A stretch of 64,000 nucleotides of DNA, from assembly GCA_029844215.1 (NCBI GenBank), contig CM056733.1, positions 38,944,642-39,008,641 of the forward strand, written 5' to 3'. Made by a program: the position numbers and the translations under genes. Under the pieces are notes generated by a model. That model saw nothing but the letters and a program-made list of their open reading frames with translations, was not told the origin of the DNA and did no database searches. This DNA is from Przewalskia tangutica (Eukaryota; Streptophyta; Magnoliopsida; Solanales; Solanaceae). Below, piece by piece: positions 8,881 to 20,437 of this stretch (positions within the stretch are counted from its first letter, which is position 1; each line of letters starts with the position of its first letter).

Positions 8881-9600
8881 TGCAGGCGAGTTTGATTAAA
8901 CGACTAAGGGAGGAAGCGATGAATATAGATATATCTTTAACCCTCAGAATCGTATGTGTGATAAGGTGAGTATACCTTAAGTGCTATGTTCTAATAGCGG
9001 TGTGTTAGTTGTGTTTAGAAATCATGGTGGGTTAGCAGAGTAAGATTTTGGGGATAGATCAGTGTGAGCCTTAGAATGTTTCACGTAAAGACCTTAGAGG
9101 TAAGGCCGTCTCGAGTAAAGGTGTAGTGTTATGTTTGATCCTTATAGGAGTGCATAGTGCACATGAGCTATGTTTGTGGGATAAGTCCTGAGTAGTGTGG
9201 AATGAAAGGGGTAGTTGAGCTAAGAAGACCGCTAGGTTTTAAATGCGTGATTAGTGAGAGTTTTCCTTCGGGAGCTAGTATTGTGCGCATTGCGGGGTCG
9301 GGTTGAGGCCACGTTGCGGGTCAACCAGCGGTAGGTTTGGTGGTGGGTCGAGGTTGTGGTGGTCACTTGTGTTAGGGTCACGAGGTGTTAGGCCCGAGTT
9401 TAGTTAGCTTGACGTCTGAATTCGTGGATCGTTCGACGATGGTCGGGCGAGGAGGTCGGCCGTCTTGTTTTTAGCAAAGACCGTTTACTCGGCGGTGTTG
9501 TTTTATCGAGAAAGGTTGTAAGGCTGCACGGGTGCCTACGCTTCACCTTATGGCGACAGTGGAGCCAGGTAGAAATGTTGTTGTTTTGGAAGTTTTGCCA
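8881..9600 (+). other. B internal spacer with no recognised coding
   Basis: This gag-to-pol-tail stretch is colinear with F 47500-48240. I recognise no protein family. It is G-rich on the plus strand near 9290-9420 (repeated GGTCGGGTT and GGTTGTGGTGG). The 9420-9560 portion may be a heavily damaged part of the integrase core, since it runs directly into the recognisable integrase end. Confidence 0.5.
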
Positions 9601-10260
9601 AGCATGTGTTAAGAACTCAGTGAGTCTCGAATCACATTCGCCTCGGGCGGTGTTTGAATTTGAGGATAGTTGCGAGAATTGTTGTCTTACATTGAAGGAG
9701 TGTTTGAGCTACCATTTGATGTTCGGATGTCGCCTTATGAAGCCTTGTTGGGGCGGATGTGTGAGATCTTGGTCGATTGGTTCGATGTTGGCAAGGTTGA
9801 ACAGTTGGTTGAGCTTGTTCCGGTATTTGTGGATAGTGTGAAGCTTGTCTAGAAGAAGTTACGGCGGCTCGGAGAAATCGTGCGGATAATCGGCGGCAGC
9901 TTAGAATCGAGTTGGCGGTCGGTCTTCTTGAAAGTACCACCGGATTAGGTGTGGCGAGCTTTGGAAAAGCGAGGAAACTTAGCGAGTTGTTTTGGGCCTT
10001 TTTAAGTTCATGTGAAGAATAGGCGGGTTGCCTATATGTTAGCATTTGCCGTCCGACTTGGGAGGCGGTCGTCGATCGTTAAATGTTATGTTCGAGATGG
10101 AAAGCAGATCCGTCGAGTATTCCCGGTAATGATAACCAAGTTGAAAATGATAACCAGAGTTTTGGAGAGCGATGCTCGAAATGTGGTAAGAGTTCGAGTG
10201 TCACGGCGACCTCGGGGATCGCATGTAGTCGGTACCGTGTGTTGGGTCGCGGAGTGACAC
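9601..10260 (+). pseudogene. Integrase C-terminal remnant of B
   Basis: The frame at 9670-9852 gives VRMSPYEALLGRMC, VDWFDVGKVE and VDSVKLV. These match MAPYEALYGRKC and the IGWFD and VKLI segments at the end of Ty3 integrase. After a stop, 9910-10010 carries a GPY/F-like module in mixed frames. At 10083-10140 comes SSIPGNDNQVENDN, matching the GDPSRVFPVNDDHV tail in F. PR, RT, RNase H and the DDE core are missing, so a single large internal deletion joined gag to the pol tail. F has the same arrangement at 48240-48920. Confidence 0.75.
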
Positions 10261-10528
10261 TAGAACCTCGCGGCAAAGTGACAAAAGTGGTATCGGGAAG
10301 AAGCAAGCATGTATGGCGAGCATAGATGTGACCATCTCTTTTGTTTGGAAAAAGTGTGGAGGAAGTATATTTTAGACCCGGAGAGAGGTGTTTGTGATGA
10401 TGTTAGAGGTGATTCCTCGTGGACTTGGATGTGGCGTTTTCTTGTGATTGTTCTTTGTGGCCATTGTGGCGGGATTGTTTCGTAAGTATGGTAGTGAAGA
10501 CTATCTTGGCGCCGCGTTTGTTTTGAGA

Positions 10529-10562
10529 CTTAGAAGGAACATTCGGGGCGAATGTTTCTAAG
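10529..10562 (+). other. Pre-PPT hairpin of B
   Basis: AACATTCG and CGAATGTT pair around a short G-rich loop. CTTAGAA and TTCTAAG extend the stem. The structure ends where the polypurine tract begins and is conserved in A, C, D, E and F. Confidence 0.75.
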
Positions 10563-10570
10563 GAGGAGAA
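10560..10570 (+). other. Polypurine tract of B
   Basis: AAGGAGGAGAA directly precedes the 3' LTR and would prime plus-strand synthesis. Confidence 0.85.
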
Positions 10571-13500
10571 TGTTATACCGTATTTCGAGTATGCGTGGGG
10601 CGTGCGTAGAAAATTTGAAACTTGAGAAAGTGGCTTGGCGAATTTTATTTGTGCACAACACCGGTTAGAGTCGTTTTTGGCGAAGCGTTTTCCACGACTT
10701 TCGTAGGGAATTTCCGGCTATGACATTTCTAATTTTTGCGGATTTTTAGAGGCGAAACATTTTGGACCAACAAGAGGCGACACTTGTCACCTCTAATTGG
10801 TGGGAGTGGGCGGTAGTGTAGTGGGCGAATTGGCCTTGTTGGTCAAGGGAGTTGGTAGGATATTTTGTGTGTTAGTTGGTCGAGGACACTTGGGTGAATC
10901 TTGGCCTTACAACTGTGTAGCACTTGGCTCAATCTTGGCCATTGGTTGGCCTTCACTTGGCCTATAAATACCCGTCCCTTTGAAGACTTATTCATCCATT
11001 CCTAAATAATCCTAAGTGTAAAATCCTCCTCTCCCTCTTGTTGACTCTCGTCAAGAGCCCTCTCCCCTTTGAAAGGCCATGGCGAGAGCCTCTACCACTC
11101 CTAGTAGTGTGGCCGTGGGGTACCCACTCCTAGTTGCTTTCGTATAATACCCCCTCTTGGTAGAAATACTCTCAAAAGTATTGTTATAATGCCCAAATTA
11201 CCTTAGCCGTATACCTTGTTGTATTCTAAGGTTATACTATCTGAAAAGCCAGAAATACTATTATACTTCCGTCTGTCACAAAACCGAAACCACAGGAAAA
11301 TCTCCATAGTCAGTTGGAGTATTGTGTAGAAGTTGGTTAGAACTTCTAAGGGTGGTTTAGAGCGGGTTGGGCGCTCGGAGTTGGAGCTAAGCGATTGCCG
11401 GATCGACTTTATACTTGGATAATTATGGGCTTATCGAGGTAAATATCTTGTCCTCTATTGTATTTGGAAATTTCATATTGTTAGAATATATAGTTGAAGT
11501 ATACTATATATAGTCTTGAGCGTAGTTATCGGCAATGTCTTTTGACTTAAGCTGAAAAATACTTACGGCGATGTCTTGCGACTTAAGCTGAATTTAAAGA
11601 AGAATCTTGACTGTAATTACATGAAATTTGTATTACGATGAACTTGTGTAGTAGTGCAGTGGAGTAGAATTGTACAGTTAGGGTTAGGCGTATAACCCCA
11701 CTGGTTGGCTTGGTAGCGGCCTCGATAGAGGAGGAGATTTCTGTTGTTGCGGGGAGAGTCTTCTTGAATTTTTACGTAGAATGTACTCTGAGGGGATCTA
11801 AATGTTAATAAGCGCCTTGTGGCCTTATAGGTTGAAGTACTACGTGTGGCGCGATCTACTTGGCTTAAGGAGTAGCCGGCGTTTGGAAGTACTTGGGCGT
11901 TTTGCTATTAGTCGATACTCGTCGCGAGGTATGTGAACCTCTTCCTATATCTTCTAGCATGATATGTGTGAACTATGTAATGCGGTGAGCGTACGTGTGC
12001 TAAATGTATTTGATTGGTGTAAAACATAAAGTGTTATAACGGCTTTATGGGAAGTTGGTTATAACAACTTTATGTTGGTAAGAAAATACATGTGGTTTTA
12101 AAAGGTAATGGCGATTAGAACTATAAGCGGCTTGTTATGTGTTAATAAAGAGCGTGAAGTATTTCAAAAGATTTTGAATCATTTTGAAAGAAGAAGTAAT
12201 ATTTGGTTTTGAAAACTTAAGAGTTATACTAGCTTTATGGGAAGTTAGGTATAACGGCTTAGAATGTTTCTTGATTTGAATCGAGAATGTGTATCGACAA
12301 ACCAACTGCGGCGTTAATAAAAGGAAATGTTTTGAATAATTAAGTATTATTAAAACCGGTAGAAACTTCCATCTGCATAGAAGCTAAGATGAGACAAAAT
12401 GATATTTCCTAGATCATGGTTTGCGGTAATAAGATTGTTATAAACAAGAATATCCTACTCATATAAGACTTATGTTTCTCAGTTGTTTAAAAGAGAATTA
12501 TATTCTTAAATGAATAAGACTATGAACTACGGAACCTTTCTAAAATAAGAAGCGTGAACATTTGAAATTAGGCAAACTTGAGCGCTTGGAAAATAATGTG
12601 TTACTTGATTTTACAAAGGTAAGTATTTTGATTTACTTAAAAGGTGATCACTCTATTTTTATACTACGGGTATTGTGTGACTTATGTGAAAGCAACGGAT
12701 CTTTTAAAGGATTTAATGTGTGAAGTACTTTAGGGATAGATGCGAACTTGTTAGCATAAAGTACCTTGTGTGAATAACTTGATTGTGTTGGTTTGAGATA
12801 GCCTTGTAAATACTTTCTTGTTGATGTGATAAGTAAACATGTTAGGATGCTACGTGTGTTAGTATCTTGTATGATCGTGATCTGAGGGGTCATTCTTGTT
12901 GGGCTTACGTTGTTAAGCGTTAAGCCATTGTACTATTATTGTATCACATACCCTTTGACTTATTATCAGGGCTTGCCACCCGATGCGGTCTATCGGCTAT
13001 GCGGTCCTTGTGACTATGCGGTGCGGTAGCTCGGGATTGATCATTCGGGTGTTTAGCACGATGCGGGGATTCCGTATGCGATGCATTGAGACTATGCGGT
13101 CTTTTGAGACTATGCGGGTTGCGGGAGCCTGAGGCGGATCTGGGGTTAGGCGCGCCGATGCGGGGTATACCTCGGTGATGCAGGACCATGATTCGAGGAA
13201 TACCTCATGCGGGTCCGTGTGGGACCTATGCGGGCTGCGAGTTCGAGGATAGGCGTGCACATTGATATTGCGGGCAGTGGCGAGCCCGATCATGTGGTGC
13301 GGTCTAGAAAGACCTCGGGATCTGTTTGTGGTATTTTTGGTGCTGTGGGTCTTAGTAGTCGGCTATGCCTTCGTACTTGCCGTGCGGTTTTATTGTGATA
13401 ACTTTGAGGCGTGAGTCACGACTTGACATATTTGCTTATTTATTGTGAGCGTAGTTTGGTTATCATACATGTCTCTGCTTTATATAGACTACTATGATTT

Positions 13501-13959
13501 CATTTCTGATTTATTTTGATTTCACATACTTGGTACTGTTATCGACCTCGCCCGGGCTGCGTTAAATCTGCGAGTAAAGGTACACGATCGTTGATCCTCG
13601 CTCTTAGGGTCTGATTCGTGGTTGGGAAAGCTCCGTTTCTCGGAGGCTTATCTTGGTATAGTCCACTGTCGTTGTAGGTATTTACATTCGAGGTATGGCG
13701 GAACCTGTCCGCCATTGTTGTCGTATCTTTTCTTAAGTGCATGAAATCTTGTTGTGGCGGGGTTTGTAAAAAGGATTAAACTGTTCATGTTGAAAGTTGT
13801 TATTTATATATATCTTAGAAAGGCAAGTTTTCCTCAGATTTTGTTTTATACTTCTATTATCTCATGTTGTTGTGTTTGTTCCGCTGATTACTCTGATGTA
13901 TGTCTACTTGGGTGCCCGGGGTAAGGCACCAGTCACGGGCCCCGGTTCGGGTCGTGACA
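10571..13959 (+). repeat. 3' LTR of element B
   Basis: It begins TGTTATACCGTATTTCGAG and ends GGGTCGTGACA. It is colinear with the 5' LTR over its full length. Most visible differences are one- to four-base gaps at CAG, CTG or CCG. The TATA box is at 10963-10970, the inverted-repeat module at about 12017-12074 and the TATGCGG array at 12980-13250. Confidence 0.92.
10963..10970 (+). promoter_or_regulatory. TATA box of B 3' LTR
   Basis: TATAAATA is in the same context as at 4982-4989. Promoter activity here would drive transcription outward into element A. Confidence 0.6.
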
Positions 13960-14077
13960 TCTATAATCAGGAGGCTATAGGATATTTAGGATTGGTTTCC
14001 ATTCTTATCACTCTGAGATCGTGCCTTAGAGCTGTGTTATAAGTTGGACTCCCTCTGACGTATTCTTTTCACCCGTT

Positions 14078-14880
14078 ATGCCTCTATGCAAGGCAACCAG
14101 AGCCCAGGAGGAGCAAAGCGGCGAGGAGGCTGCGAGTAGAACACGAAGGTTACGAGCGCGGGCAGTCATTATCCGAGATAGCGCTTCATTCGGGGAGTTC
14201 TACGGCGCGCTAGCCCAGAGAGTTTAGGCGTGCAATAGCTCACGAGACCACGATACTGAGCCTCTAGTCGCGGCCGAGCGAGAGGATAGGAGTTACAAGG
14301 AGATGGCCCGATTACTAGCTAGTGCGGTGGTGGGAATGAGACGAGCGAGTCGGTGGTTCAGCGAACCGGTGATTCACCTAATCCGATGATGCGAGACTTC
14401 GGGATTTCTTGAGTTGCAGTTCGCCAGAGTTCTATGGGTAAAGAGCTGAGGATGATCCTCAGGGTGTCGTACTAGTTTGGGAGATTGTTATACTTGCGGC
14501 CGTCAGGGCCATGTGGTGGGAGGATGTGCACGTAGGAGGGATACAGAGGGATGACTCGACCTCTGGGTCGATTCTTGAGTTGATTGTTCGGGAGAAGGGT
14601 GTTAGTCGGATGAGGTCACCCTGCCTCGTTGTGGCCATTGTAATAGACTCCATTATGGGAGTGTCATGCTGCCGGCGAACTTGTGTGCTTGCGGCCAGAG
14701 GCCATTTGGTGAGAGTTTGTTCGACCAGGTATACGGATGTAGAGACTCGACGCCGGGATCGGTGGGTGGTTCATCGCCTTATTTAGCTAGGCGCCTGCGT
14801 GGGATTATGATTAGAAGCGACAAAGGAAAGTGAGGCGATGGTTGCGGAGATATCTTTAGCCGCCAGAGACTTGTTTATGT
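14078..14880 (+). pseudogene. gag remnant of element A
   Basis: It starts at the ATG at 14078 (MPLCKATRAQEEQSGEEAAS-like), after the conserved leader GATATTTAGGATTGGTTTCC. An exact CCHC zinc knuckle is encoded at 14486-14527: DCYTCGRQGHVVGGCA, that is C-X2-C-X4-H-X4-C. A second zinc-type segment follows near 14620-14720 (PRCGHCNRLHYGSVM). The two are normally in the order seen in E (PRCGRCGRLHDG, then CFACG), so A may carry a partial duplication or rearrangement. The region between ATG and knuckle is frame-broken. Gag is the only protein with recognisable domains in A. Confidence 0.75.
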
Positions 14881-15059
14881 GGTTATGGTAGATACATGCG
14901 GAGTGCCATGTTCGGATAGCTTTGTGTAAAAAAAAAAGTGATTTAGAAGCATGGGTAGTTGAAAATGGGTAAGTCTGGAGACGAGACAAGTGTGAGCTTT
15001 AGGATTTATAACAGTTAGAACCTCGGATGCAAGGCCGTCTTGAGTGGAAGATTTTACGG

Positions 15060-15200
15060 TGATCTTTGTCGGAGATCCATCTAGAATGTTCGATTAATGA
15101 TGACCAAGTTGGAGGTAGTAACCAGAGATTTGAAGCGAAGCAATAGCGAAATGTGGTACGTATAGTAGGAAGAGTTCGAGTGTACGAGGAAATTACGACG
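15060..15200 (+). pseudogene. pol 3'-tail remnant of element A
   Basis: CTTTGTCGGAGATCCATCTA and the following GATTAATGATGACCAAGTTG match the F segment at 48740-48790 (GDPSRVFPVNDDHV). This is the region after the integrase GPY/F domain. Stops interrupt it. It shows that A is a deletion derivative of a gag-pol element rather than a de novo terminal-repeat unit. Confidence 0.6.
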
Positions 15201-15441
15201 AGTAATAAAAAGGCGAAGATGTGTTAAGAAGATGGAAGTGTCCTTGTTATAAAGTAAAGCTGTGAAGGAAGTATCCTTTGGGCCATGAGTGGAGCTATTA
15301 GTATTGTTATACGCTTTAGAGATGATTCTTCGCTGGCTTGGATGTGAGTTTTTGCGCGTACGTGGTATTATGGTCAGGTGTGGCATTATTGGCTTCGTAA
15401 GTATAGTAGTGAAGACTATACCGGCGTCTGCGTTTTGGAGA
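15201..15441 (+). other. A 3' untranslated region
   Basis: This is non-coding by inspection. TTAGAGATGATTCTTCGCTG and GTATAGTAGTGAAGACTATA are shared with B (about 10400-10505) and E (about 54121-54150). It probably corresponds to the 3' untranslated part of the parental element. Confidence 0.5.
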
Positions 15442-15475
15442 CTTAGAAGGAATATTCGGGACGAATGTTTCTAAG
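15442..15475 (+). other. Pre-PPT hairpin of A
   Basis: CTTAGAA, then AATATTCG, loop GGA, CGAATGTT and TTCTAAG form the conserved stem next to the polypurine tract. Confidence 0.75.
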
Positions 15476-15485
15476 GGGGGGAGAA
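15473..15485 (+). other. Polypurine tract of A
   Basis: AAGGGGGGGAGAA lies immediately before the 3' LTR. Confidence 0.85.
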
Positions 15486-18400
15486 TGTTACACCCCGTAA
15501 ATTCAAGAAGATAAGATAAGAACATACCAAGGAATATCAGATTTGGAAGTTGAAAGATAAGTTGACAAACATGTGTTGGACGGATTTTGAGTCTACCTTG
15601 GAGTGTTGTACCCCAGTTGTTAAGAATTTCGAGGTGTTTAAAAATATTAGTGTGTAGTCCGTTAAATCTAGTTCCCAACGCAACAAACCGTTCGTCGATA
15701 GGACATCGGAGTCAAAAGTTATGGTAGTTTCAAGTTTGGTGCTGTTTGTCGAGCAAAGCGATTTCGGTTCGAAGTGCAGCGTCGCGGCGCGGAATGCGAG
15801 GCGCGGCGCGGTTCTCTTGGGAGTCGCGAGGGGTTGCAGCGCCACGGCCGGAATGCGAGCGGCCGGAATCTGGAACTTTTCGGAAGTGGAGCGCCGGCGG
15901 GATTTTTTCTGCGTGGGGCGAAAATCAGGGGATATTTTGTTAAAAGCCTATGGGAGGGTGACAAGTGTCCCTCCTATCCTTTTGATCAGAATAGGGTCCT
16001 ATTTTAGGGCCAAGTCTTGGAAGACTTGGCCATTTCATCTTGGAAACCCTCCTAAGAAACCCTCTCCCTTTTCTCTCTAGATTTTGAAGAAAACCTTGCC
16101 TTAGGAGAAATTGTTGGAGCGGCGGCAAGAAGGAAAAGTGTGGGTAAACTTGTGGGAAGCACTGGTGGACGAGTTTGACGGAAAAGAAGTGGAAGAAAGG
16201 GGCTTTTGTGGGCTTCTCCAAAGGTAAAAGTTCCCCTTCTCTTGGTTATGGGTTAATACTTGTTATAGTAGTTTAAAAATGAGCACAGGAAATTTTATTT
16301 ATTTAAGTTGAATAGATTTAGATCTTGTTGTCTTGTTGAAAACTGAAATGGGCATGTTAGTCTTAAGATGATAACTTCAATTTGGTTACTAATTTGGTCA
16401 TCGCATGTTGTAAAGGGGGGGATTGTAGTTGTTGAAGATGTCTAGGGCTAGATATCATGTTAGACCTAAGAACTTTGATTGGAAAAGAGTTGAAAGGGGT
16501 TAGTATTGGTTATATTGTTGGCCAAGAATGGCATGGAAATTATTGGTTTATTTTGTATCATTGTAGGGCGGAATTTTACGCGTCCTGTAAAGGCGTGTAA
16601 TCCCCTTTGTGGTTAGCTGTATTGTGTGCCTTAAATGTGGCGTTGGTTATTGAAATTCGACCTTGAAAAAGGTGGCAAAGTTAGTAGAAACAAAGGAAGT
16701 TCTGTCCAAATTGACGTAGAATTTAGGGACTTTGCACTTAGTTTATTCTACGTTCAAAGCTAGAGTTTGATAGACGTTTTATGGCCTTATTAGGATTGAA
16801 GTACTACGAGTAGCGTATCCTACTTGGAGGGTATAGTACTGTGGAGCCTTTTTGCTATTTGTCGACAATCGTCGCGAGGTATGTGATTCTTCCTATCCTC
16901 TTCAGCATGATTATTTGTGAAATATATAGTGCAGTAGATGCACGTGTGTTAAAGGAATTTGATTTCCCTTGTTGTGCCCTGACTTGATATGAAGTGTAAA
17001 GGTCTTGATTGTTTGAAAAAGTAGGAAAATCTTATTCGTTAGTAATAAGTACTCGGTGGTTAAAGAATAAGCCCTCTTGGTCTCAAAAAGGGCTTATAGT
17101 TGTAATTGGTTGGTTTAAAACATAAAGTGTTATAACGGCTTTATGGGAAGTTTGTTATAACCACTTTATGTAGCTAAAAGAATGGTTTGTTGATTTCAAA
17201 AGATAAGAGACTTAACTTGTAATTGACTTAAATGGTGTTGAAAAGTGTGAAACCTCATTCGTGAGAAATGAGTACTTGGTTTTTAAAAGAATAATGTTAC
17301 ATAAATTTCGGAAATGGGAATAAGAATCGAACAAGCCAATGCAGCGTTAATAAAGGAAATAGTAATGACAATTAATCATGTTAAAACCAGTAGAAACCTC
17401 TATCTGCATAGAAGCTAAGATAAGACAAAATTGTATTACATTTCCTAGATCATGGCTGCTCTAATAAGAATTATTGTAATCAAGGTTTGATCTTCTTAAA
17501 AATTCCAAAGTAAGGAATTCGATTTCTAAAAGAAAAGAGACTTAAGAATTTGAAGTGTTTTGTTTTAAAAGAAAGGCATGGTTTTGTCTTGTATTGTTTT
17601 AAAACATAAAGTGTTATAATAGCTTTATGGGAAGTTAGTTATAACGACTTTATAGAAAATAAAGAAATGGATTCATTATTGGATTTAGAATGGTAACTTG
17701 ATTTTTGGAAAAAGAGAAGTAACTTGTTTTCAAATATTGAACTCTTGTGATGGAAAAACATAAGTGGCTTGATTATAAAAGGTAGGAGTACCTTGATCTT
17801 AAAGGGGTTAGATACTTGGGTCTTAATGGTATACTTGATGTTGTGTTAAGGAGTGTTTAAAGTACCTTGAGTTGTGTGTAACTTGCCTATGCTTGATTGA
17901 GATAGCCTTGTTGTACAAGGGTTTGATTGTGCTATCGAGTCTCTCGATGGAGAGCCGGTTATTTGTTATTTGTTTGGACATCTTGACACGTTGGGTAGCC
18001 GGGTATGCTTCCTGATGAGTATTATCTTGTTATTTGTATGGACATCTTGACCGCGTTGGGTAGCCGGGTATGCTTCCATGATGAGTATTATCTTGTTATT
18101 TGTATGGACATACCGACACGTTGGGTAGCCGGGTATGCTTCCGATGAGTATTATCTTGTTATTTGTTTGGACATACCGACACGTTGGGTAGCCAGCGGGT
18201 ATGCTTCCACGATGAGTATTATCTTGTTAGTTGTTTGGACATACCGACGTTGGGTGGCCGGGTATGTTTCCACGAGGATTGTTATCTTGTTATCTCCTTT
18301 GGGCATACCGACACGTTGGATGGTCCACGGGTATGGGCCCACTAGGACGGTTCCAGGGCCATGCTTATACCGAGGTGAGATGCCGGGGCATGCGGCCATT

Positions 18401-18983
18401 GTGCGAGTTAAATTCCCGGGTTGTATTTGAGTGATTATTTCACGGGCATGAGTCCCTAACTTGACATGACTGCTTATATATTGTGTACTATAGTTTGGTT
18501 ATCATACATGTCTCCTGCTTTATATAGACTATTATGATTTCATTCTGATATTTCGATTTCACATACTTGGTACTGTTGTCTTGACCTCGCCTTGAGTGTG
18601 TTCATCTGCGAGTTGAGGTACATAACTGGCGATCCGCACTCTTAGGATCATTTGTTCGGTTCTCGGAAAGCTCCATATCTCGGAAGCTTGTCACGTGATG
18701 CAGTTCCTCAAGTAGTAGACTTTTGTATATTCGGGGGCATGGCGGGGCCTGTCCGTCATTATGGTTTTAAAATTCTTAAGTGCAGCCTTGTATTGTGGGC
18801 GGGGTTTGTAAGGGATGTAGCTATTCAAGTTTTCATTTATGTACAAAAAGGTAACCGTTTGGGTTAGCTCGCTTTCTTATTTCATTGTTTTCTTTCATGA
18901 GTTTTATTTATTTGGTTTTCTCGATGTTGTATCACTAGGGTGCGGGGTAAGGCACGATCCGCGGGCCGAGTCGGGTCGTGACA
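15486..18983 (+). repeat. 3' LTR of element A
   Basis: This is the longer, more complete copy (3498 bp). It has the 87-bp (about 16255-16341) and 240-bp (about 17172-17412) segments missing from the 5' LTR. It carries six subrepeats (about 17976-18345), inverted-repeat modules (17117-17170, 17601-17653) and the hairpin at 16008-16031. It ends TCGGGTCGTGACA. Confidence 0.92.
17970..18345 (+). repeat. Tandem subrepeats in A 3' LTR
   Basis: Units start at about 17976, 18040, 18106, 18169, 18236 and 18299. Several have lost the CCCA of TAGCCCACGGG relative to the 5' LTR units (TAGCCGGG), a context with CCG/CAG. Confidence 0.8.
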
Positions 18984-19690
18984 AAAGCCCTGATATGCCC
19001 GAAATGCCACGAATCCAACCAAAACTCACATTTGGAAAACTTGGCGTACAATTGCTGGTCTGGAGAACTCGGCCTGTCCTCAAATGCTCGCGTGCTCGCT
19101 CTGGCGAGAATAAACCAAGATGTCATCAATGAATACTATCACAAGCGTATCCAAAAATGGCTTGAACACTCGGTTCATCAAATCCATAAACACCACGGAG
19201 CATTGGTCAAACCGAAGACATGACCACGAACTCATAGTGCGTCTGGGTCGGAATGCGATCTAGGGACATCCGCCTCTCGACTCGCACTTTGATGATAGCC
19301 CGATCGCGGATCAATCTTGGAGAAACATCTCGCACCTGGTCGAACAAATCATCAATCACAGGAAGGGTATCTGTTCTTAATGGTCACTTTGTTCATTGCA
19401 CATGTAATCAACACACGTGCGCGGCGTCGTCCTTCTTCACGAACAATACTGGCGCTCCCGGGGAGAAGCACTAGGCACGATGAAGCCGCTTCTCGACCAA
19501 ATCTCTCGGTGGTCCTTGACTCTCTCAACTCGGCGGTGCCATTACGTATGGCGGAATGGAAATAAGCCGAGTGTCTGCAGCATGTCGATACAAAACTCTA
19601 TCTCCTCTCGGGAGGATACGGGAGTCGTGCGGAAACACATCAGGAACTCTCGACTCTGGGCCCGGTGAAAATCAGTGCATGACCTAAGTA
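18984..19690 (-). pseudogene. RT palm/fingers remnant of Z
   Basis: Minus-strand pieces include QQLYAKFSKCEFWL (about 19015-19060). Matches to the C RT sequence cover the FIDDILVYS region (about 19095-19130) and the GTLRMCVDYRQLNKV region (about 19380-19440). Frames break repeatedly. In this stretch Z reads ATTGCTGG where C reads ACTGCTGG, and GCGGATC where C reads GCAGATC. These are typical CAG/CTG-site differences. Confidence 0.8.
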
Positions 19691-20437
19691 TCAAACACTC
19701 GAATGAGATGGTAGATATACCCTTCGCACCATCTTCCTAGCCTTGATGTAGGAAATAAACCTACCGCCAGCGTCTGATGTTCCTCCCACTCAACAATGGC
19801 TCCAGAAAGCTGGAACCGTACCACTCTCTCCTGCGATCCACATTGGCGTAGCAAGAAGTTAGCCAATCCATACCCGTGATCACATCGAAATCGGTCATAT
19901 CGACTCTATCAAGTCGGCTAGAGTCGGCGTGCATAAAGACAGGGCAAGCCACATATACCCGCCGAGCTACCACAGAATCACCATTGGCGTAGCTATCTCG
20001 AAAAGGGTCTATAGACTCGAGCTCTATCCCTATACTACTAGCAATAAGGGAGATATGTATGAGTAGAACCGGATCTATCAAGGCATACACGTCCAACAAG
20101 AGCGATAAGGTACCGGTGTGATATCGCGACGCCTCACGGTCTGCCGGTGGACGAGGAATAAATGCGGTTCGAGGACCACTAGGCGGGACCGCGCCACGAC
20201 CTCTGCGCGACCTGGCGGCCCATGAGTACCACGCCTCGGGCGAGTAGCTGTAGGAGATGAAGACCGTGCGAGACCACATGGTGACCCACCATCTGTGGCG
20301 CCGCGGTGGACGGTTTCGCAAAAGTGACCTGTGGCGCAAGTGAAACAAACTCCGTGCGCGGTACCACAATTCTGTAATGGGATCTACGCATCGGCCACTG
20401 CGAGGGGGTGGTCCCGATCGATTAGCACCTCTGCTAC
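19691..20437 (-). pseudogene. Protease and gag-pol spacer remnant of Z
   Basis: Minus-strand translation gives DVYALIDP near 20070-20095 (retropepsin active-site region; C has ALIDPGST), GIELESIDPF, DSVVARRVY, DFDVITGMDWLTSCYANVD (about 19830-19890) and GYIYHLIRVFDT (about 19684-19720). The spacer upstream is Ser/Arg/Pro rich. The open frame here continues spuriously into the LTR of E, so its apparent N-terminus is not real. Confidence 0.8.

Larger units (their letters stand above)
4585..13959 (+). mobile_element. Element B, non-autonomous Ty3/gypsy in A leader
   Basis: This is a complete 9375-bp element with an exact 5-bp target duplication. It has 3396- and 3389-bp LTRs, a PBS, a gag remnant, an integrase C-terminal remnant, a terminal hairpin and a polypurine tract. 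Its internal region (7981-10570, 2590 bp) lacks protease, RT and RNase H. It is the same family as F (43276-52557), with the same internal deletion, so the defective form itself appears to have spread. Its leader and pol tail resemble those of A, C and D, which points to a shared ancestor or helper. Confidence 0.93.
1336..18983 (+). mobile_element. Element A, non-autonomous Ty3/gypsy, hosts B
   Basis: The element has two LTRs starting TGTTACACCCCGTAAATTC and ending GTCGTGACA, a Met-tRNA PBS, a gag remnant with a CCHC knuckle, a short pol-tail remnant and a polypurine tract. Removing nested B and one target-site copy leaves about 8.27 kb, of which only about 1.6 kb is internal. No protease, RT, RNase H or integrase core is present, so it must depend on another element's enzymes. 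The flanking bases CAGCC (1331-1335) and AAGCC (18985-18989) look like an imperfect 5-bp target duplication. It is the same family as element E. It resembles terminal-repeat elements with a gag domain (TR-GAG type). Confidence 0.9.
18984..20437 (-). mobile_element. Element Z, right fragment
   Basis: The Z pol resumes after element A and runs upstream (minus strand) from RT into protease and the gag-pol spacer, until element E begins at 20438. It is colinear with C 27805-29320. The rest of Z gag, its PBS and leader are not seen, because E's far boundary is deleted. Confidence 0.88.

Noticed and set aside
8881..9600. A novel accessory gene between gag and the integrase tail in B and F
   Set aside because: Frames are short, not conserved between B and F, and recognisable pol residues begin right after. 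A decayed spacer is the simpler reading.
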